Assembly: GCF_910593845.1 (NCBI RefSeq)
Contig: NZ_CAJVAS010000011.1
Coordinates: forward strand, 137,247-201,246
DNA: 64,000 nucleotides
Reading direction: 5' to 3'
Source: Paenibacillus solanacearum
GTDB lineage: Bacteria > Bacillota > Bacilli > Paenibacillales > NBRC-103111
The notes beneath the pieces were generated by a model. That model was not told the origin of the DNA and ran no database searches. It saw nothing but the letters and a program-made list of their open reading frames with translations. Each line of letters starts with the position of its first letter. The first letter of the stretch is position 1. Position numbers and translations under genes: made by a program. This document shows positions 1-9,483 of this stretch, in pieces.

Positions 1-25
1 GCAATGAAATTAACGTTACTTCCAT
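1..25 (-). CDS. Start of a leftward gene cut by the window edge
   Basis: On the minus strand an ATG at 25-23 opens a frame of eight codons (MEVTLISL) that leaves the window without a stop. It is preceded at a good distance by GGAGGTGA (about 31-38), a near-perfect ribosome binding site. Only eight residues are visible, so no family can be named. The next gene to the right (286-1086) is also on the minus strand but is separated from it by a terminator. Confidence 0.5.
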
Positions 26-72
26 TCCGCTCACCTCCAGTGGGGCGCAGCCTGCGGCATGCGCCGTCACTC

Positions 73-153
73 CATTAGACAAAAGCCTAATGCTTTTGTA
101 ATACAACGTATGCAGCGGCCGGCGTTTGGTGAGAACATGCTTTAGGCTTTTGT
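73..153. promoter_or_regulatory. Interlocking inverted repeats in the leader of the edge gene
   Basis: ACAAAAGC (79-86) and GCTTTTGT (92-99) form a perfect 8-bp inverted repeat with a 5-nt spacer. It overlaps a second pair, CATTAG/CTAATG (73-78/87-92). The 10-mer AGGCTTTTGT recurs in opposite orientation at 144-153. The position upstream of the edge gene suggests an operator or structured leader. No regulator can be assigned. Confidence 0.3.
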
Positions 154-195
154 TCCAGAGGAGCGGAAGGCGCGCGGTCTGCGGGCGGACAACAA

Positions 196-228
196 CGAAT
201 AACCCTCAGCAGGGCTGAGGGTTATTCG
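196..228. terminator. Strong hairpin, probable terminator of the HAD gene
   Basis: A perfect 15-bp stem (CGAATAACCCTCAGC and its complement) with a 3-nt loop lies 58 bases past the stop codon of the minus-strand HAD phosphatase. The U-tract is poor (TTGTTGT on the minus strand). A hairpin with the same outer stem sequence, CGAATAACC, occurs at 16704-16750. Confidence 0.7.
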
Positions 229-285
229 GGAATACGTATTATCCATATCTATCAGGCTTGCCTGGCGGTGCAAGCGGAATGACGA

Positions 286-1086
286 TTACGCGTTCTGCAG
301 CACGAATTTATCGACGACGTGCTTGACGCCGTCTTCGTTGTTGCTTAGCGTAACGTAGTCGGCGATTTCTTTGAGCGCGTCGACGGCGTTGCCCATCGCC
401 ACGCCAAGCCCGGCGACTTCCAGCATTTCGCGGTCGTTCCAGCTGTCGCCGATGGCGACGACTTGATCCAGGCCGAGTCCGAAGTGCGAAGCCAGGTACG
501 TGAGCGCATGGCCTTTCGTGCCTTCGAAATGGGTAATCTCGAGGAAGTGAGGCTTCGATTTCGTAATATGTACCTGCTGTCCGAGCAGGGCCCGCAGCTC
601 TTGAGCCACGCGATCCAGCTTGACGGGCTCGTCGATGATCAGCAGCTTGGTCGACGGCTTCATTGCGAGCTCCGCGAAGTCCGGATATACCGTGAACGGG
701 ATTTTCGACAATTCGGCATAACTGATGGCCTTCTCGTTGCGTTCCTTGACGTACAGCACATCGTCGAAGTACGTTTGCAGATGCAGCTCGTTGTGCCGGC
801 AATAGTCGAACAGCAGGCGAGCAGCGGTTTCCGGGACGGTGCGCTCGTACAGCACCGCGCCGTCGATCGCATTTTTCACAAGCGAACCTTGATACGTGAT
901 GAGCGGTACGTTCAGCTCGAGCTGATTGGCGAGCTGTTGGGCCGACGCGTACATGCGTCCGGTGGCGATGGTGACGATGACGCCTTGCGCCATGGCTTGG
1001 GAAAGCGCTTGCTTGGTGCCGGGCGTAATTTGTTTGTCGTCATTGATCAGCGTATCATCGATATCGATAGCTAGCATTTTATACAT
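286..1086 (-). CDS. Cof-type HAD-superfamily phosphatase
   Basis: This 266-residue soluble protein belongs to the Cof/YidA subfamily of haloacid dehalogenase-type hydrolases, which remove phosphate from small sugar phosphates and cofactors using Mg2+. Motif I (DIDDTL) with the nucleophilic and acid/base aspartates is near residue 8, and motif IV (GDSWND) is near residue 214. Between them lies the long cap domain of the Cof type. The length matches the family. The ATG has GGAGAAA about 7 bases upstream. It appears monocistronic, with the hairpin at 196-228 behind it. The substrate cannot be predicted. Confidence 0.93.
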   Translation of the reverse strand: MYKMLAIDIDDTLINDDKQITPGTKQALSQAMAQGVIVTIATGRMYASAQQLANQLELNVPLITYQGSLVKNAIDGAVLYERTVPETAARLLFDYCRHNELHLQTYFDDVLYVKERNEKAISYAELSKIPFTVYPDFAELAMKPSTKLLIIDEPVKLDRVAQELRALLGQQVHITKSKPHFLEITHFEGTKGHALTYLASHFGLGLDQVVAIGDSWNDREMLEVAGLGVAMGNAVDALKEIADYVTLSNNEDGVKHVVDKFVLQNA

Positions 1087-1143
1087 ACAGTTTCTCCACT
1101 CCTGTCTCTCTGCTCAAATTGACCTCATTATAACGTAACCCGT

Positions 1144-2898
1144 TTATTTTTCAACCCTGCTGCTCAAATGCAGCTCGGCTTCCAATTGACTCAGCAGCGC
1201 GATGACCCGGTCGGATTGCTGCTGCAACTGCTCGAACGCCTCGTAGGCTTCCGCTATGCTGCCTTCCTCGTACTTCTTCGCCGCAAGCCTTGCACAGTCG
1301 TGCACCGCCTTGTGAGGGGCTTCCAGCTGCACGAACGCAGGGTGACTTTTGATCTGCGCGGGTAGATCGCCGTAATACCACAAGCCAAGGCGGCAATCTT
1401 CGTGAGACGATACTTGTTCGGCCGTCATGGCGTCCAGGCCGAGCAGCATGTTATACACTTTCCATTTCCATAAGTGATGGTCCGTCTTGGCCACACGAAT
1501 CGTATCTTTATAATCAAGCTTGACGTTGATGGTGAAGAAGGTGCGCCGGTACTCGTCGATCCGCTTGCTCAGCTCCAGCACGGTTGCGGCCGTTTGCCGG
1601 GCAATCTCTTGCGAATGGGTGCTAAGGTCGAATATGACCGAGTTGCGGCTCGCGATATCAATGACCGAAGACGTCTGCTCCTCCGTCATGGCGGCGATCT
1701 GCGTAGTTGACTGGTTGATCTCCTGAATGGTCTCCACGATCTTCTGCAGCGCTTCATCCGCATGATGGGCTTCGGCGGCGCTTTGCTCGACGAGCTTGCC
1801 TGTGTCGCCGATTTGCTGCGTGACCTGACCGGACACCTGCTGCAAGGAAGCGATGCTCGTCGTAATTTGCGAGATTTGCTCCTTCGTATGCTCCGCCAGC
1901 TTGCGCACCTCGCTTGCGACGATGGCGAAGCCCCTGCCTTGCTCTCCGGCCCGGGCGGCCTCGATGCTTGCGTTCAAGGCCAGCAGATTCGTCTGGTCGG
2001 CGATATCTTTAATGATCTGAACGACTTCCTGCGTATGCTCGATCTCCTGATTGAGCCGCTGCACCTGTCCCATGATTTCGTCATATACGCGGCCGACCTG
2101 CTGAATGTCGCCGAGCGCTTTATTGATCACCTGTTTGCTCCGCTCTGCAGTTTCCACCGCATCGTCGGTTCCTTCGGCAACGGTCAGCGCATGGTCGGCG
2201 ACCTCCTGAATGGAGGCGCTCATCTGTTCCGTCGCCGCCGAGACGCTGTGGCTTTCCTCGATCTGCTTCTCCATCCCTTTGATAAGCTGACCCGTCGTAT
2301 CGAGCTGCGTCATATGGTTCAGCATGTCGGAGACGCCAAACAGGAACGATTTGAACGTTTCCTCCATATACACTTCCACGATCAGCTGCTGGTCGAACGC
2401 GGCCAGCTTTTGAACGGCCAGGACGGCCTGCATCATACGGTCCGGCTGGCCATGCAATTGTTCCATCAGGATCGAAGTCATGATCTGAAGCAGCAGATGA
2501 TGAGCCGATATGAAATGCTCCGCCGTCAAATGAATGCGGCTGTGCACATGGCCGATCACGACCCGGGTTCGAATATATTCGTGATGCACATCCGCTTGAA
2601 GAAACTGCTCCACATACGTTTCCATCGTCACTTTCAATCGATCGACGGTGGAGTGCTCCTCGATAATTTGCCGCAAGTGCGGAACCGACGTGATTGAGCG
2701 GTAAAATTGACTGACGATGTCCGCTTTGTGCGGCAGCAGCAGATGCGCCGATTGCTTGATCGCCTGCAGCGTTTCCCGGGTAATTCCCATAAAAGCCAGC
2801 CGCTCGATGATGGCTTCGCTGGCCTCGCACAGGTCAGTGGAGCGGGAGTGGCTCATGTAGTCCGACCACGGTTTCGTTTTCTTTTTAAAGATATTCAC
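1144..2898 (-). CDS. Globin-coupled chemoreceptor with C-terminal CZB zinc-binding domain
   Basis: A 584-residue cytosolic methyl-accepting chemotaxis-type protein with three parts. Residues about 20-170 resemble the HemAT globin sensor, including the proximal-histidine segment IGHVHSRI. Residues about 195-440 are the signalling coiled coil with the hairpin tip ([18 protein letters not shown]). Residues about 465-575 look like a CZB domain: HHLWKWK, a CRLGLWYYG block and later histidines (HPAF, HKAVHD), the 3-His/1-Cys zinc pattern. There are no membrane segments. HemAT of Bacillus ends after the signalling domain, so the CZB addition is unusual. The GTG start has GGAGG 6 bases upstream. It lies 19 bases behind the GGDEF-EAL gene and is probably co-transcribed. 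Expected signals are oxygen via haem, plus zinc or hypochlorous acid via CZB. Confidence 0.92.
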   Translation of the reverse strand: MNIFKKKTKPWSDYMSHSRSTDLCEASEAIIERLAFMGITRETLQAIKQSAHLLLPHKADIVSQFYRSITSVPHLRQIIEEHSTVDRLKVTMETYVEQFLQADVHHEYIRTRVVIGHVHSRIHLTAEHFISAHHLLLQIMTSILMEQLHGQPDRMMQAVLAVQKLAAFDQQLIVEVYMEETFKSFLFGVSDMLNHMTQLDTTGQLIKGMEKQIEESHSVSAATEQMSASIQEVADHALTVAEGTDDAVETAERSKQVINKALGDIQQVGRVYDEIMGQVQRLNQEIEHTQEVVQIIKDIADQTNLLALNASIEAARAGEQGRGFAIVASEVRKLAEHTKEQISQITTSIASLQQVSGQVTQQIGDTGKLVEQSAAEAHHADEALQKIVETIQEINQSTTQIAAMTEEQTSSVIDIASRNSVIFDLSTHSQEIARQTAATVLELSKRIDEYRRTFFTINVKLDYKDTIRVAKTDHHLWKWKVYNMLLGLDAMTAEQVSSHEDCRLGLWYYGDLPAQIKSHPAFVQLEAPHKAVHDCARLAAKKYEEGSIAEAYEAFEQLQQQSDRVIALLSQLEAELHLSSRVEK

Positions 2899-2917
2899 TT
2901 GAAGCCTCCGATGATGG

Positions 2918-5062
2918 TTAGGTTGTGTTTTGCAGCATTTTTTCGAAGTGTTCGCTGGAAATCGGCTTGCTGAACAAATACCCCTGCGCCTGATGGCATC
3001 CGCCCTCGCTCAGGACGGCGACCTGTTCCGTGCTTTCCACGCCTTCGGCAATGACGTTCAAGTTTAACGTTTGGGCCAGCGACAATATCGCCCTGACGAT
3101 CGCATGACTTTCCTTATTCTGATGGATATCCCGGATGAACGAGGCGTCGATCTTCAATGTATCGATCGGCAAATGCTTGATATAGCTGAAAGAACTGTAG
3201 CCGGTTCCGAAATCGTCGATGGACATGTTGACGCCCAGGTTTCTAATTTTTTGCAAAATGACGGCCGCATCGTCGATGTCGGCAAAGATGCTCTCCGTTA
3301 CTTCCAGCTCGAGCCATTGCGGCTCAAGGCCGGTCTCGTCCAAGATGTCGCGGATTTGATCGAGCAGATCGGCTTGATAAAACTGCCGGGCTGACAAGTT
3401 GACGGACAGCTTGAGCGGCGGATAGCCTTGATTTTGCCACACTTTGTTTTGCGCGCAGCCTTTGCGGAGAACCCATTCCCCGAGCGGGATGATCAGCCCC
3501 GTTTCTTCGGCGATCGGAATGAACTTGTTCGGCGCGATCCGGCCAAGTTCCGGATGAATCCAGCGGACGAGCGCTTCCATGCCAGTCAGCTGGCCCGTCG
3601 CCAGATCGACCTTCGGCTGGTAGTCGATATGAAACTGCTCGAGATGGATCGCCTTTTGCAGCTCATTTTCGAGCAGGCTGCGTTCCAGGGAGCGTTCCTC
3701 CATCTCGTGATGGAAGAAGGAGTAGCCTTTGCGCCCGCGTTCCTTGACCGCATACAGCGCCATATCCGCCCGCTTCAGCAGTTCGTCCGGATTTCTGCCG
3801 TCCGACGGATACATCGCGATGCCGAGGCTGCACGAAATATGCTGCGATTGCGCGCCCAGTTGGAACGGCACCTGCAGGCTGGCCTGAATGTGCTCGGATA
3901 CCGTTTCGACTTCGCTTACGCTCATCAGATCGGTCAGCAAAATGATAAATTCGTCCCCGGCAAAGCGGGCGACCAAATCGTCCGGCCGAACGCAATCGCG
4001 CAGGCGCTTGGCGGTTTCGATGAGAATCAGGTCGCCCATTTCGTGGCCGAGCGAATCGTTGATGTTCTTAAACCGGTCCAGATCGAGAAACAGAACAGCC
4101 AGGAGCGTTCCGATTCGCTTCGCCCGGCCCGTTTCCTTGCGGAGCCGGTCCATGAACAGTCGGCGGTTCGGCAAGTCGGTCAGCGTATCGTGGTACGCCA
4201 GATGATAGATCGCTTGCTCCGACTTTTTGCGTTCGGTAATATCCCTTGTGATCAGGACGAGACGCTGCACATCGTCGGCAGCTTGCGCGACGATCGGGTT
4301 GATCGTCGTCTCGACGCAGTAATATTCCCCGTTCAGGGCGCGCACCCGGTACTCCAGCGGAGAGACCGCCTGCCCTTCGGCCAAGAGGCTCCGAAAGCTG
4401 TCGTACACGTTTTGGCGGTCCTTCTCGTGAATCCATTGCAGCATGTCGCGCGACGGCATAGCCGTCGGATCGTAGCCGAGCAGGTCTTTGTGCGACGGCG
4501 AGCAGTATGCGAAGCTGCCGTCGGCATGAATGACCGAGATCAAGTCCGACGAATTTTCCGTAATGAGCCGGTACTTTTCTTCGCTTTGCCGCAATTCCTC
4601 CTCTACTTGTCTGCGAAAGGTAATGTCGTTGCGAATCGAGATATATTGATAGGGAATGCCTTTATCGTTCATAAACGGCACGATGGTGGTGTCTACCCAG
4701 TAGAAGGAGCCGTCCTTCGCCCGGTTCCGCACCTCTCCGCGCCATACTTCGCCCGAACCGATCGTAGCCCACATCGTTTTGAAAAAATCGCGGGAATGAT
4801 AGCCGGAATTGAGAATGCGGTGGTCCTGGCCGACCAGTTCCTCCGCCTCATATTTGGAAATGGCGCAAAATTGGTCGTTGGCGTATAAGATGATACCTCG
4901 CTGATCCGTAATGGCGATAATGGAGGACTGGTCCAAGGCGTATTTGACATCGGCCAATTCTTTCATCACGTGTTTTAGTTTTTCATCGTTCGCGGTTAAT
5001 AGTTTCTCTAGTAAAGGATATGGATGCGCGCCGATCGCTTTGCGTCTCTCCGCACGGTTCAT
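2918..5062 (-). CDS. PAS-PAS-GGDEF-EAL protein, cyclic-di-GMP synthesis/turnover
   Basis: This 714-residue soluble protein has two PAS sensor domains (about 40-150 and 160-275), a GGDEF diguanylate cyclase domain (about 285-440) and an EAL phosphodiesterase domain (about 455-710). The cyclase signature reads AGDEF, a common active variant, and an RPDD inhibitory I-site sits five residues before it. The EAL domain keeps MEAL and the DFGTGYSS loop. Both activities therefore look possible, with the PAS domains deciding the balance. It is the first gene of an operon with the globin chemoreceptor. A hairpin with a U-rich tail lies in its leader at 5102-5137. The c-di-GMP riboswitch at 51790 could respond to its product. 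Confidence 0.95.
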   Translation of the reverse strand: MNRAERRKAIGAHPYPLLEKLLTANDEKLKHVMKELADVKYALDQSSIIAITDQRGIILYANDQFCAISKYEAEELVGQDHRILNSGYHSRDFFKTMWATIGSGEVWRGEVRNRAKDGSFYWVDTTIVPFMNDKGIPYQYISIRNDITFRRQVEEELRQSEEKYRLITENSSDLISVIHADGSFAYCSPSHKDLLGYDPTAMPSRDMLQWIHEKDRQNVYDSFRSLLAEGQAVSPLEYRVRALNGEYYCVETTINPIVAQAADDVQRLVLITRDITERKKSEQAIYHLAYHDTLTDLPNRRLFMDRLRKETGRAKRIGTLLAVLFLDLDRFKNINDSLGHEMGDLILIETAKRLRDCVRPDDLVARFAGDEFIILLTDLMSVSEVETVSEHIQASLQVPFQLGAQSQHISCSLGIAMYPSDGRNPDELLKRADMALYAVKERGRKGYSFFHHEMEERSLERSLLENELQKAIHLEQFHIDYQPKVDLATGQLTGMEALVRWIHPELGRIAPNKFIPIAEETGLIIPLGEWVLRKGCAQNKVWQNQGYPPLKLSVNLSARQFYQADLLDQIRDILDETGLEPQWLELEVTESIFADIDDAAVILQKIRNLGVNMSIDDFGTGYSSFSYIKHLPIDTLKIDASFIRDIHQNKESHAIVRAILSLAQTLNLNVIAEGVESTEQVAVLSEGGCHQAQGYLFSKPISSEHFEKMLQNTT

Positions 5063-5101
5063 TAGTCATCACCTGTGATGTTAAGTTTTGATAGGACTAT
5101 G

Positions 5102-5137
5102 AAAATAAAACCGACCCTCTATGGCGCACAGGGCCGG
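5102..5137 (-). terminator. Terminator-like hairpin in the leader of the GGDEF-EAL gene
   Basis: Read on the minus strand, an 8-bp stem (CCGGCCCT with AGGGTCGG, one G-U pair) encloses an 11-nt loop and is followed by TTTTATTTT. It ends about 40 bases before the GGDEF-EAL start codon. The pairing is complete only in the minus-strand RNA. No gene lies upstream to be terminated, since the neighbour is divergent, so this could be an attenuator. The remainder of the 285-base gap 5063-5347 shows no gene and no riboswitch class I recognise. Confidence 0.4.
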
Positions 5138-5347
5138 CTGTACTATACTCCTAACCATTCAAGCGTCCGCATTCGCATAAAACATGCTTTCGTCCCGAAT
5201 CCTAGGTGAATAAGAGCAGTATAATCGTACCTGAACCTATCTTACTAAATTTAACTGTTTCTGAAAAGCATGGGTTCATTGTCCCGGACGATTGAAACAA
5301 GATAGCTCATGTACGAAAATACCGCTGGAACAAAGGAGGAATATGAC

Positions 5348-6805
5348 GTGCAACATTCCGATCACGCGGCAGCCGAGGCGCCTCAGCCGCATGACCATGT
5401 AAAAAGGCTGCCGATTTTGATTTCGCTGATCATCGGGGCGTTTTTCTCGATATTGAATGAAACGCTGCTCAACATCGCTTTTCCCGAATTGATGGTGGAG
5501 CTGAACGTCACCGCGCCTACGCTTCAATGGCTGGCGACAGGCTACATGCTCGTCGTCGGCGTACTGGTCCCGGCCTCGGCGCTGCTGGTTCAATGGTTTA
5601 CGACCCGGCAAATGTTTCTCGGGGCGATGACGCTGTTCTCGATAGGCACACTGGTATGCGGCGCCGCGCCGCACTTCTCCGTCCTCCTGATCGGCCGTTT
5701 GCTGCAGGCGGCGGGCACGGGGCTGATGCTGCCGGTAATGATGAATACCATTCTCGTGCTGTATCCGCCGGAGAAGCGGGGCGCCGCCATGGGCAGCATC
5801 GGCCTCGTCATCATGTTCGCTCCGGCGATCGGACCGACGCTGTCGGGGCTCATTCTCCAGACGCTGGAGTGGCGCTGGCTGTTTTTTATGGTGCTGCCAT
5901 TTGCGATTTTCTCAATCGTGTTCGCGTTTATTTATTTGAAAAATGTTTCGGTGCCGACCAAGCCGCGAGTCGATGTCGTATCGATCATTTTGTCCACGAT
6001 CGGCTTCGGCGGCATCGTGTACGGATTCAGCAGCGCCGGCGAAGGGAACGGCGGCTGGTCGAATCCACTCGTCTATGGCACGGTGCTCGTCGGTGCGGTG
6101 TCGCTGCTGCTGTTCGCCATTCGGCAGCTTCGGGTGGACGAGCCGCTCATGGATTTGCGCGCGTTCCGCTATCCGATGTTTACGCTGACCGTGATCCTGC
6201 TCATGATTATGATGATGACGCTGTTCTCCACGATGGCGCTGCTGCCGTTCCTGTTCCAGGGGGCGCTGGGACTCACCGTGTTCATGTCGGGCCTGCTTCT
6301 GCTGCCCGGCAGCTTGCTGAACGGACTGATCTCCCCGATCACGGGCAAGCTGTTCGACAAGTTCGGCCCGCGGGCGCTCGTCATCCCGGGAGCGGCGTTT
6401 CTGGTCGTCATTATGTGGTTTTTCACAAGGGTATCGACGGAGACGACCAAGCCGACATTCCTCATCCTCCATATATGCCTGATGGTGGCCATATCCATGA
6501 TCATGATGCCGACCCAGACGAACGGCCTCAACCAGCTGCCGAGCCGGTATTATCCGCACGGCACGGCGATCCTGAACACCTTGCAGCAAGTGGCCGGCGC
6601 CATCGGCATGGCGCTGTTCATCGGCATCATGACGTCGGGGCAGCGCGGCTTTCTGGAACACTCGGCCGACCCGACCTCCCCGGCGCAAATGTCCGAGGCG
6701 GTTGTGACCGGCGTGCATAACGCCTTTATGATCGGCCTCGGCTTTGCCGTGATCGCCCTGGCGCTGGCATTGTTCCTGAAGCGGACGCAAGGGGCTCCGT
6801 CGTAA
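5348..6805 (+). CDS. DHA2-family major facilitator multidrug exporter
   Basis: A 485-residue integral membrane protein with about 14 hydrophobic segments, as expected for the DHA2 (EmrB/QacA/LmrB-like) drug:H+ antiporters. The family motif GRLLQAAGTGLMLPV follows transmembrane helix 4 and WRWLFF ends motif C. GTG at 5348 is chosen as start because AAAGGAGGA lies 7 bases upstream; an upstream in-frame ATG at 5309 has no site. It stands alone and divergent from the GGDEF gene. A two-component pair begins 81 bases downstream. The substrate is unknown. Confidence 0.92.
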   Translation: MQHSDHAAAEAPQPHDHVKRLPILISLIIGAFFSILNETLLNIAFPELMVELNVTAPTLQWLATGYMLVVGVLVPASALLVQWFTTRQMFLGAMTLFSIGTLVCGAAPHFSVLLIGRLLQAAGTGLMLPVMMNTILVLYPPEKRGAAMGSIGLVIMFAPAIGPTLSGLILQTLEWRWLFFMVLPFAIFSIVFAFIYLKNVSVPTKPRVDVVSIILSTIGFGGIVYGFSSAGEGNGGWSNPLVYGTVLVGAVSLLLFAIRQLRVDEPLMDLRAFRYPMFTLTVILLMIMMMTLFSTMALLPFLFQGALGLTVFMSGLLLLPGSLLNGLISPITGKLFDKFGPRALVIPGAAFLVVIMWFFTRVSTETTKPTFLILHICLMVAISMIMMPTQTNGLNQLPSRYYPHGTAILNTLQQVAGAIGMALFIGIMTSGQRGFLEHSADPTSPAQMSEAVVTGVHNAFMIGLGFAVIALALALFLKRTQGAPS

Positions 6806-6886
6806 CGGAGGCGTAACACTGTCAAATTGAGGCACCCTCCTAAACATGGTAACATCGTGTTTATACAATCGAATCGAGGGGGACAC

Positions 6887-7561
6887 ATGCCGAAAACGAT
6901 CTTGATCGTGGAGGACCAGCAGGTACTGCGGGAAATCATGAAGGACTATTTGTCGGATGAAGGATACCGGGTGCTGGAGGCGAGCGAGGGAAGCCAGGCT
7001 TTGAAGTTGTTTCAAGAGCATGAAATTGACCTGATTATACTGGACGTTATGCTGCCGGAATTGGACGGGTGGTCCGTCTGCCGGCGGATTCGCAAGACGT
7101 CGAGCGTTCCGATTCTGATGCTGACAGCCCGGTCGGACGAGGATGATACGCTGTTAGGCTTTGAGCTAGGGGCGGACGATTACGTTGTCAAACCATGCAG
7201 TCCCCCCATCCTGTTGGCGCGGACGAAGCGTCTGCTGGAAAGCCGGCAAATCGGTGATTCGGGGGATAGGCTGTCCGGCGGGGGGATCCTACTTCATCTC
7301 CCTTCCCGAACCGTCACGCTAGATGGCAAACCTTGCAGCCTGACGCATACAGAATTTGAAATTTTGGCCTGTCTGATGAGGAACAAAGGGATCATTATGA
7401 CAAGGGAGCAGCTCATTACGAAAATCTGGGGCTACGATTTCGATGGTGACGAACGTACGCTCAGCAGTCATATTCGAAATCTGCGTTCCAAGCTGTGCGA
7501 GCATGCGGCAAGAATTGTGACCGTCGTACGTTCGGGCTATAAATTCGAGGAACAGCCATGA
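6887..7561 (+). CDS. OmpR/PhoB-family response regulator
   Basis: A 224-residue regulator with an N-terminal receiver and a C-terminal winged-helix DNA-binding domain. The receiver has the acidic pair VEDQQ near residue 9, the phospho-acceptor in LDVMLP (about 54), the TAR segment and a KPCSP lysine. The DNA-binding part ends in LRSKLCE...VRSGYKF, the usual OmpR wing. ATG 6887 follows GAGGGGGA. The stop codon overlaps the start of the histidine kinase (ATGA), which indicates translational coupling. Confidence 0.95.
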   Translation: MPKTILIVEDQQVLREIMKDYLSDEGYRVLEASEGSQALKLFQEHEIDLIILDVMLPELDGWSVCRRIRKTSSVPILMLTARSDEDDTLLGFELGADDYVVKPCSPPILLARTKRLLESRQIGDSGDRLSGGGILLHLPSRTVTLDGKPCSLTHTEFEILACLMRNKGIIMTREQLITKIWGYDFDGDERTLSSHIRNLRSKLCEHAARIVTVVRSGYKFEEQP

Positions 7562-9381
7562 GAAAGAGCATCGTCACCAAGCTGTTTCTGCTGTCGATGG
7601 GTTTATGCTTGTTCGTGGTCGCCAGCATCTTCGCCGGGCAAACCTTGTTTTTCAAGCAGTTCTACGTGCATAAGAAGGTCGACAATGTCCAGACCGCCCT
7701 GCGCATCGCGTCTCAAGAAGATGGGGTTCATACCGGGAATGCCCGCAGCGCGTTCCGGAATGAGCAGCAATTTTATGAAAAATACAATACTTGGATCGCC
7801 GCGCTGGACTCCGAAGGCAATTTGAAATATTCGGACGACTTCGAAGCGGAGGTGCGCTTGGAGAACGCGGCGGACGCTCCGGTTCTTTCCGGCAAGTCGA
7901 TCGCCATTCCCTTATACATGGTGATGAATGTGGAAGATCTAAGCGACGGCAACCGGCTTCGGCTCGATACCTTCGTCAAACCTGGGGAGCGCATCGCTAT
8001 CGAAGGCATTCTGATCGGCAGCCAGCTGTACCCGCAGCGAATCGGGCGGAACGCTTCCAACCTGCGGGAGGAAAATCGCCTGGAAAACGGACAGCTCGTC
8101 CGCAAGGAATACGAAGTCGTTCCGAGGTTCAAGAGCCCGACCGAATATCACAAACGGTACCCGAGTGTACTGGTATACGGTACGCTGACGCAAGTCCGGA
8201 CGCCGGAGGGAGCGAGCGAATCGCGGTACATGAACCATTTGTTTTTGGAACGGGTGAAAGCTTTTCAAGCCGATCTGCTCTACGGGGATCTCAGCGGCAA
8301 AACCTATACCGTCAGCGATTACGAGGAAAATAACGTCCCTTACAAAATATTCGTGAAACAGTTAATGGGTCCGGCAGGAAACGCAGAGTACCTGTTTGCC
8401 ATGACGTCGCTCCAGCCCGTGAACGAAGCCGCAGGCGTGATGCGTCATTATTACGGCTATATCGTGCTCGGCACATTGCTGCTCGTCCTGCTAGCCTCCT
8501 TTTATTATAGCCGCCGCATTGCCCGTCCGCTGCTCCGCATGAACGACGCAACGCAAAGAATGGCCAGCCTTGACTTTTCCGTCCGAATTCCGGTTGTGAC
8601 CGAGGACGAGATCGGCAGCTTGTCCCGCAACATTAACCGGCTTTCGAGCTTGCTGCATGACCATATCGTCCGGCTGGAGCAGGATATCGAGCAGGAAAAG
8701 CGGCTGGAGCAGACGCGAAAAGAGTTCATCGCCGGCGTATCTCACGAATTGAAAACCCCGCTCAGCGTCATCGAGAGCTGCCTGTATATTATAAAAGACA
8801 AGCCCGAAAGCCAGAAGCGGGAGTATTACTTCGCGGCGATGGAAGACGAGGTGAAGAAGATGAACCTGCTCATCGCGGACATGCTGGAGCTGGCGAAGTA
8901 CGAGTCCGGCACGTACAAGATGGAAATGGACTCGTTCCGAATCGACGCCGTCCTGGAGCGGGTTTGCACGAAGCTGGCCCCGGATATCACCGGCAACCGG
9001 CTTCGGCTTCACACGCATTTCGTCCCTGTCGAAGTCTTCGCCAATCCGCTGCGCATCGAACAGGTCATTGTGAACTTCCTGACGAACGCGATCCGTTACA
9101 CGCCGGAAGGCGAGAACATCTTCGTAGAGGCTGTCGAGGAACGGGAGACCGTCAAGGTATGCATTGAAAACAAGGGGGCCCACATTCCCGACGATCAGAT
9201 GGAGAAAATATGGGACCGCTTCTACCGCGGCGACCGCTCCCGCCATCGTTCGACGGGCGGCATCGGGCTCGGGCTTGCCATCTGCAAGCAAATTTTGGAG
9301 CTGCACGGAGTGCCTTACGGGGCCGTGAATACCGGAGATGGCGTCCGATTTTTCTTTGAACTGAATAAGAAGAAAGCGTAG
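7558..9381 (+). CDS. Membrane sensor histidine kinase
   Basis: A 607-residue kinase paired with the preceding response regulator. TM1 (about 10-28) and TM2 (about 301-318) enclose a large extracytoplasmic region of about 270 residues. A HAMP domain follows (about 320-372), then HisKA with GVSHELKTPLS carrying the phospho-accepting histidine near 394. The HATPase_c domain has VNFLTNAIRYTPEG (N box), DRFYRGDRS and GGIGLGLAICK (G boxes). The sensor region matches no ligand fold I can name. The SGNH/MBOAT/DHHW cluster begins 102 bases downstream but is separated by a terminator. Confidence 0.95.
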   Translation: MRKSIVTKLFLLSMGLCLFVVASIFAGQTLFFKQFYVHKKVDNVQTALRIASQEDGVHTGNARSAFRNEQQFYEKYNTWIAALDSEGNLKYSDDFEAEVRLENAADAPVLSGKSIAIPLYMVMNVEDLSDGNRLRLDTFVKPGERIAIEGILIGSQLYPQRIGRNASNLREENRLENGQLVRKEYEVVPRFKSPTEYHKRYPSVLVYGTLTQVRTPEGASESRYMNHLFLERVKAFQADLLYGDLSGKTYTVSDYEENNVPYKIFVKQLMGPAGNAEYLFAMTSLQPVNEAAGVMRHYYGYIVLGTLLLVLLASFYYSRRIARPLLRMNDATQRMASLDFSVRIPVVTEDEIGSLSRNINRLSSLLHDHIVRLEQDIEQEKRLEQTRKEFIAGVSHELKTPLSVIESCLYIIKDKPESQKREYYFAAMEDEVKKMNLLIADMLELAKYESGTYKMEMDSFRIDAVLERVCTKLAPDITGNRLRLHTHFVPVEVFANPLRIEQVIVNFLTNAIRYTPEGENIFVEAVEERETVKVCIENKGAHIPDDQMEKIWDRFYRGDRSRHRSTGGIGLGLAICKQILELHGVPYGAVNTGDGVRFFFELNKKKA

Positions 9382-9405
9382 AACCCCGGTTCTGCGCTTT
9401 TTTTT
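9373..9405 (+). terminator. Rho-independent terminator overlapping the kinase stop codon
   Basis: AAAGCGTAGAACC pairs with GGTTCTGCGCTTT (one T-G) and is followed by a run of T. The left arm contains the TAG stop codon of the kinase. Confidence 0.85.
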
Positions 9406-9483
9406 ATCTGCATTTCGTCTGCACACGATCTTTATGTATATAGCGTAATCTTCTCCTTGACCCATAGGAAAGGGGAATGAACG

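Noticed and set aside
3428..4888. Long plus-strand frame (486 codons) opposite the GGDEF-EAL gene
   Set aside because: It mirrors the real gene in another frame, has no ribosome site and a composition rich in Arg, Gln and His typical of antisense frames in high-GC DNA.
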